Source of the DNA: CF-96 sp036269455
GTDB taxonomy: Bacteria; Chloroflexota; Dormibacteria; Aeolococcales; Aeolococcaceae
DNA: 8,310 bases
NCBI GenBank assembly: GCA_036269455.1
Contig: DATARS010000157.1
Location: 1 to 8,310 of the forward strand
Direction of reading: 5' to 3'
This document shows, in pieces, positions 5,917-8,310 of this stretch; the first letter of the stretch is position 1, and every line of letters begins with the position of its first letter. The notes beneath the pieces were generated by a model. It saw only the letters and a program-made list of their open reading frames with translations. It did no database searches and was not told where the DNA came from. Made by a program: the position numbers and the translations under genes.

Positions 5917-6051
5917 GTGGAACGCCTGATCCTCGCCCTTCGGTCCGACTACGGATGCCTGGTGATCGTGCTGGTGTTCGTGGTGATCATGATCTCGACG
6001 ATCGTGTTCGCCGACATCGTCACCCCGCCGGCAGCCAACCCGTTCGTCTAG
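5917..6051 (+). CDS. Small single-helix membrane protein upstream of the Rieske gene
   Basis: This 44-residue reading frame starts at GTG, with GGAGA at 5903-5907, nine bases upstream. It begins MERLILALRSDYG, runs through one strongly hydrophobic helix (about residues 14-34, rich in Val/Ile/Leu), and ends with ADIVTPPAANPFV and TAG. Nearly every codon ends in G or C, as in the neighbouring genes, and the hydrophobic run with a polar N-terminus and Pro-rich tail looks like a genuine membrane protein. It lies between a promoter-like TATCCT and the Rieske gene, 96 bases before the latter. Quinol:cytochrome c reductases and b6f complexes carry several tiny single-helix subunits, so a role as a small subunit or assembly factor is a reasonable inference. 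I recognise no specific family. Confidence 0.68.
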   Translation: MERLILALRSDYGCLVIVLVFVVIMISTIVFADIVTPPAANPFV

Positions 6052-6087
6052 CCTCCGCCGGCACGGCCAGTCCCATCCAGGCATAGG

Positions 6088-6093
6088 TAGAAT
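6088..6093 (+). promoter_or_regulatory. Possible internal promoter for the Rieske gene (TAGAAT)
   Basis: TAGAAT fits TAnnnT and would place a transcript start near 6100, giving a leader of about 48 bases ahead of the Rieske ATG. No -35 box is clear. It may be a second promoter, with the small membrane protein gene upstream also reading through. Confidence 0.3.
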
Positions 6094-6147
6094 GACCCAA
6101 GCCACCGCCTCCTCCCGGGGGGCGCAGAGCCGCCGTCGAGGGCTTCC

Positions 6148-6783
6148 ATGGGCCTGAACCCGTACGACACCCCGCGTGGCCGCCTCCATCGCCTGGCGGA
6201 CATCACCCGCCGTCAGTTCCTGCTCTTCATGGGCATCCTGGCGGCGCTCGCGGCCTCGCTGTTCGGCGGGATCAAGACCCTCGGCTTCCTCTTCCCCAAC
6301 GCCAACCTCGAGGAGCCGCTGGCCTTCACCGTGGACGTCGATCCCACCGCGATCACCGTGGGCAACCCGCTGCAGATCACCGAGAAGCGCGTCAGCCTGA
6401 TTCGCGACGACGGCGGCTACTACGCCGTCTATCTGATCTGCACCCACCTCGGCTGCACCCCCAACTACGTGACCAACGTGACCAGCGGCACCGGCGTCGA
6501 CGACGGCGTCGCCAAGGGGCGCGGCGACCGCGCGGCGGCGGAGCAGATCCCCAACGGCTGGGCCTGCCCCTGCCACGGCAGCCGCTACTTCATCGACTCG
6601 ACCAACTTCTACGGGCCCGCCCCGCGGCCGATGGACTGGGTGGACGTCCAGTTCAGCCCCTCGGGAAAGCTCGTCGTCGACCGCGGCAAGCTGGTGGTGC
6701 AGCGCGGCGCGGGGGTGACCACCAAGCCGGAGTGGCGGCTGGATCCCAACTCCAAGAAGGACAACGGCAAGACCCTGCCGTGA
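6148..6783 (+). CDS. petC: Rieske iron-sulfur subunit of a quinol:cytochrome c reductase
   Basis: The Rieske subunit takes an electron from quinol at the Qo site and passes it to a c-type cytochrome or similar acceptor outside the membrane. It has 211 residues. The N-terminus has a twin-arginine motif (TRRQFLLF, Arg21-Arg22) followed by a hydrophobic anchor (about 24-49), as expected for Tat export of a folded Fe-S protein. The 2Fe-2S ligands are Cys98 and His100 in CTHLGC and Cys140 and His143 in CPCHGS; Cys103 and Cys142 would form the usual disulfide. GPAPRPM (about 156-162) is the conserved Pro loop. The stretch between the two motifs is 36 residues, against about 12 in plant b6f. GAGGG (6138-6142) sits five bases before the ATG. 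The equivalent Bacillus gene is qcrA. Confidence 0.95.
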   Translation: MGLNPYDTPRGRLHRLADITRRQFLLFMGILAALAASLFGGIKTLGFLFPNANLEEPLAFTVDVDPTAITVGNPLQITEKRVSLIRDDGGYYAVYLICTHLGCTPNYVTNVTSGTGVDDGVAKGRGDRAAAEQIPNGWACPCHGSRYFIDSTNFYGPAPRPMDWVDVQFSPSGKLVVDRGKLVVQRGAGVTTKPEWRLDPNSKKDNGKTLP

Positions 6784-6789
6784 GGCGTG

Positions 6790-6807
6790 GCCGGCGGAGC
6801 CGCCGGC
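6790..6807 (+). other. Intercistronic hairpin between Rieske and cytochrome b genes
   Basis: A perfect 7-bp stem, gccggcg and cgccggc, closes a gagc loop in the 46-bp gap. It ends 13 bases before the GGAGG of the next gene. It has no T-run, so it more likely tunes mRNA stability or relative expression than ends transcription. Confidence 0.45.
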
Positions 6808-6829
6808 GCAACAGGGACGTGGAGGAGCG

Positions 6830-7561
6830 ATGAGAGCGACGGGCGCCGGACCCAAGCCACTGGTCAAGTTCGCGTCCCAGATCTGGGGCTCGATCTTCCG
6901 GCACGGGCTGCCCAGCACCGACAAGGTGGCGGCGCGCACCGCGCTCACCAACTTCTTCCTCCACATCCACCCGGTGCGGGTGAAGAAGTCGGCGATCCGG
7001 GTCTCCTACACCCTCTGCCTCGGCGGGCTCTCGTTCTTCCTGTTCATCCTGCTGACGATCAGCGGCCTGTTCCTGATGTTCTATTACATCCCCTCGGTGG
7101 ACCAGGCCTACCAGAACATCAAGGACCTGCAGTTCGTCGAGACCTTCGGGCTGGTCACCCGCAACCTGCACCGCTGGGCGGCGCACGGCATGGTGATCAC
7201 CGTCTGGCTGCACATGGCCCGGGTCTTCTACCAGGGCTCCTACAAGCCGCCACGCGAGTTCAACTGGGCGATCGGCTCGATCCTCCTGGTGGTGACGCTG
7301 CTGCTCTCCTTCTCCGGCTACCTGCTCCCCTGGGACCAGCTGGCGGTGTGGGCGATCACGGTGGGTACCAACATGGCGAAGTACGCGCCGATCGCCGGTC
7401 CCTACACCCGCTACGTGATGCTGGGAGGTCGCACGGTGGGACAGGGAGCGCTCATACGCTTCTACGTCCTGCACGTGGTGGCCTTACCACTGATCGGCTT
7501 CATCCTCATGGTGATCCACTTCTGGCGCGTCCGGAAGGACGGGTTCACCGGGGGGCTGTAG
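6830..7561 (+). CDS. petB: Cytochrome b6-type subunit of a quinol:cytochrome c reductase
   Basis: This is the four-helix, diheme N-terminal half of cytochrome b (243 residues), which holds hemes bL and bH. Heme ligands are His114 and His128 in helix B (LHRWAAHGMVITVWLH) and His215 and His230 in helix D (LHVVALPLIGFILMVIHFW). The 15-residue helix D spacing is that of b6 rather than the 14 of mitochondrial cytochrome b. Other family signatures are YKPPREFNW, FSGYLLPWDQ and the C-terminal VRKDGFTGGL, which ends where b6 ends. Cys63 in CLGGL matches the b6 position that binds heme c_n/c_i covalently. A 40-odd-residue amphipathic N-terminus precedes the first helix. A strong GGAGG lies four bases before the ATG. 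The Bacillus counterpart is qcrB. Confidence 0.95.
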   Translation: MRATGAGPKPLVKFASQIWGSIFRHGLPSTDKVAARTALTNFFLHIHPVRVKKSAIRVSYTLCLGGLSFFLFILLTISGLFLMFYYIPSVDQAYQNIKDLQFVETFGLVTRNLHRWAAHGMVITVWLHMARVFYQGSYKPPREFNWAIGSILLVVTLLLSFSGYLLPWDQLAVWAITVGTNMAKYAPIAGPYTRYVMLGGRTVGQGALIRFYVLHVVALPLIGFILMVIHFWRVRKDGFTGGL

Positions 7562-7586
7562 GAGTGAGCACAGGAGGCGCGCGGCC

Positions 7587-8162
7587 ATGGCCACGGTAGT
7601 CGGCAACGGCGGAGGCTCCGGCGACCGGCCCAACGCGGGTGGTCGCGCCACCGTCCCCGGGCGCCAGCGGGTCACCGGGCCCGAGCTGGCGACACCGCCG
7701 CTGGTCGTACGGCGCAGGGAGGAGGAGGAGACCGTCGTCACCTTCCCGGCGCTGGTCTTCCGTGAGCTCCTCGCCGCGATGGCGATCACCGGCTTCCTGA
7801 TGCTGGTCTCGACCTGGGTGAACGCGCCCCTGCTGCAGCGGGCGAACACGGCGATCACCCCGAACCCGGCCAAGGCGCCCTGGTACTTCCTCGGCCTCCA
7901 GGAGCTGCTCGAGCGCTTCCCGCCGGTGATGGCGGGCGTGGCCTTCCCCACCTTCGTGATCGTGGGGATGATGCTCACCCCCTACCTCGACAAGAACCCC
8001 AGCCGGCGGCCCCAGGACCGCAAGGTGGCGATCGTGCTGATGACCATCTACATCATGCTCGCCGTGGCGTTCGTGGTGATCGGGGTGTTCTTCCGCGGCG
8101 TCGCCTTCACCTGGCAGTGGGACCGCCTGCTCGGCCATCCGGGGGTGAATCCCGGCACATGA
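7587..8162 (+). CDS. petD: Cytochrome b subunit IV-type protein of the same complex
   Basis: This is the C-terminal three-helix half of split cytochrome b, which completes the Qo quinol-oxidation site. Of its 191 residues, the first ~50 are a polar, Gly- and Glu-rich extension. Helices fall near 55-76, 114-134 and 147-169. The Qo motif region reads NPAKAPWYFLGLQELL, so the tetrapeptide at the PEWY position is APWY (97-100) with Pro in place of Glu. DKNPSRRPQDRK (135-146) and FFRGVAFTWQW (168-178) are typical of bacterial subunit IV-like proteins. No CxxCH is present, so unlike Bacillus QcrC there is no fused cytochrome c. AGGAGG (7572-7577) lies nine bases before the ATG, and the stop overlaps the next start as ATGA. 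Confidence 0.92.
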   Translation: MATVVGNGGGSGDRPNAGGRATVPGRQRVTGPELATPPLVVRRREEEETVVTFPALVFRELLAAMAITGFLMLVSTWVNAPLLQRANTAITPNPAKAPWYFLGLQELLERFPPVMAGVAFPTFVIVGMMLTPYLDKNPSRRPQDRKVAIVLMTIYIMLAVAFVVIGVFFRGVAFTWQWDRLLGHPGVNPGT

Positions 8163-8310
8163 GCTCGGCCATGACCAGGCTGTTCCTGGCTCTCTCCGCC
8201 GCCATCCTGGTGCTGACCGGCATCGCCTCGGCGAAGGACAGCAGCGACCGCCACTACCTGGCGGTCCAGGAGCAGTACAAGCGCGACTACCCGGACTCGA
8301 AGTTCGACGT
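8159..8310 (+). CDS. Exported protein, N-terminal fragment (cut by window end)
   Basis: Only the first 50 complete codons are visible. The ATG overlaps the subunit IV stop (ATGA), which indicates translational coupling; an internal ATG at 8171 gives MTRLFLALSAA and is an alternative start. The N-terminus is a classical signal peptide: a short basic start, a hydrophobic core (LFLALSAAILVLTGI) and a probable cleavage site after ASA. The mature part begins KDSSDRHYLAVQEQYKRDYP. No heme motif is reached. Genes in this position next to bc-type subunits often encode the c-type cytochrome partner, and a YK-x-DYPDSKFDV stretch shortly after the signal peptide resembles the lead-in of some such cytochromes as I recall them. 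That identification is inference. Confidence 0.75.
   Translation, partial: MSSAMTRLFLALSAAILVLTGIASAKDSSDRHYLAVQEQYKRDYPDSKFD

Noticed and set aside
5877..5932. Resemblance to a TPP riboswitch (CTGAGA, then ACCC and GAACGCCTGATC)
   Set aside because: The order of the fragments is suggestive, but the closing P1 helix and the GG-TAAT-CC segment are missing, the second half falls inside the small coding frame, and no thiamine gene follows.
6092..6157. A 21-codon frame starting at ATG 6092 before the Rieske gene
   Set aside because: It lacks a ribosome binding site, its ATG overlaps the TAGAAT promoter candidate, it shows no protein-like features and it overlaps the Rieske start in another frame.
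5848..6966. A 372-residue minus-strand frame opposite the small membrane protein and Rieske genes
   Set aside because: It is antisense to the clear Rieske motifs, with no domain and His/Asp-rich noise composition.

Overview
This is a GC-rich (roughly 70% by eye), gene-dense bacterial window. Nothing in it names a species. A cytochrome b split in the b6/subunit IV style, TAnnnT promoter elements placed almost on the start codon, and strong third-position GC bias suggest an uncultivated high-GC lineage of the Chloroflexota/Dormibacterota/Actinobacteriota type. That placement is inference only.

Layout. (1) Positions 1-347 hold no credible gene. They hold a repeat field: a 34-bp tandem duplication, then a 110-bp unit present twice with a 156-bp period, studded with five perfect 7-bp-stem hairpins. 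(2) On the minus strand, reading right to left, fabH, accD and accA (3078 to 348) form a tightly overlapping operon for the start of fatty-acid synthesis. AccD and AccA make the carboxyltransferase that yields malonyl-CoA, and FabH performs the first condensation. (3) Divergently on the plus strand lies a 516-residue membrane-anchored L,D-transpeptidase (3196-4746) with a repetitive helical stalk. (4) Two genes I cannot name follow: a 140-residue three-helix membrane protein (4790-5212) and a 172-residue protein built from two related halves (5232-5750). (5) A terminator-like hairpin and a fresh promoter precede a 44-residue single-helix membrane protein (5917-6051). (6) A quinol:cytochrome c reductase cluster comes next: Rieske protein (6148-6783), cytochrome b6-type subunit (6830-7561), subunit IV (7587-8162), and the beginning of an exported protein (8159 onward) that overlaps subunit IV by four bases.

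How it fits together. The minus-strand operon supplies membrane lipid precursors, the transpeptidase cross-links peptidoglycan, and the right third builds a bc/b6f-type complex that passes electrons from quinol through the Rieske cluster to an exported acceptor, which may be the cut-off gene. The most interesting points are the tiny membrane protein in front of the Rieske gene, the b6-like Cys next to LGG in cytochrome b (the heme c_i/c_n attachment position in b6f), a Qo motif reading APWY rather than PEWY, a long insertion between the Rieske cluster motifs, and a recurring TA(T/C)CCTC promoter element, twice exactly nine bases before an ATG. I saw no tRNA, rRNA, CRISPR array, transposase or defence system.
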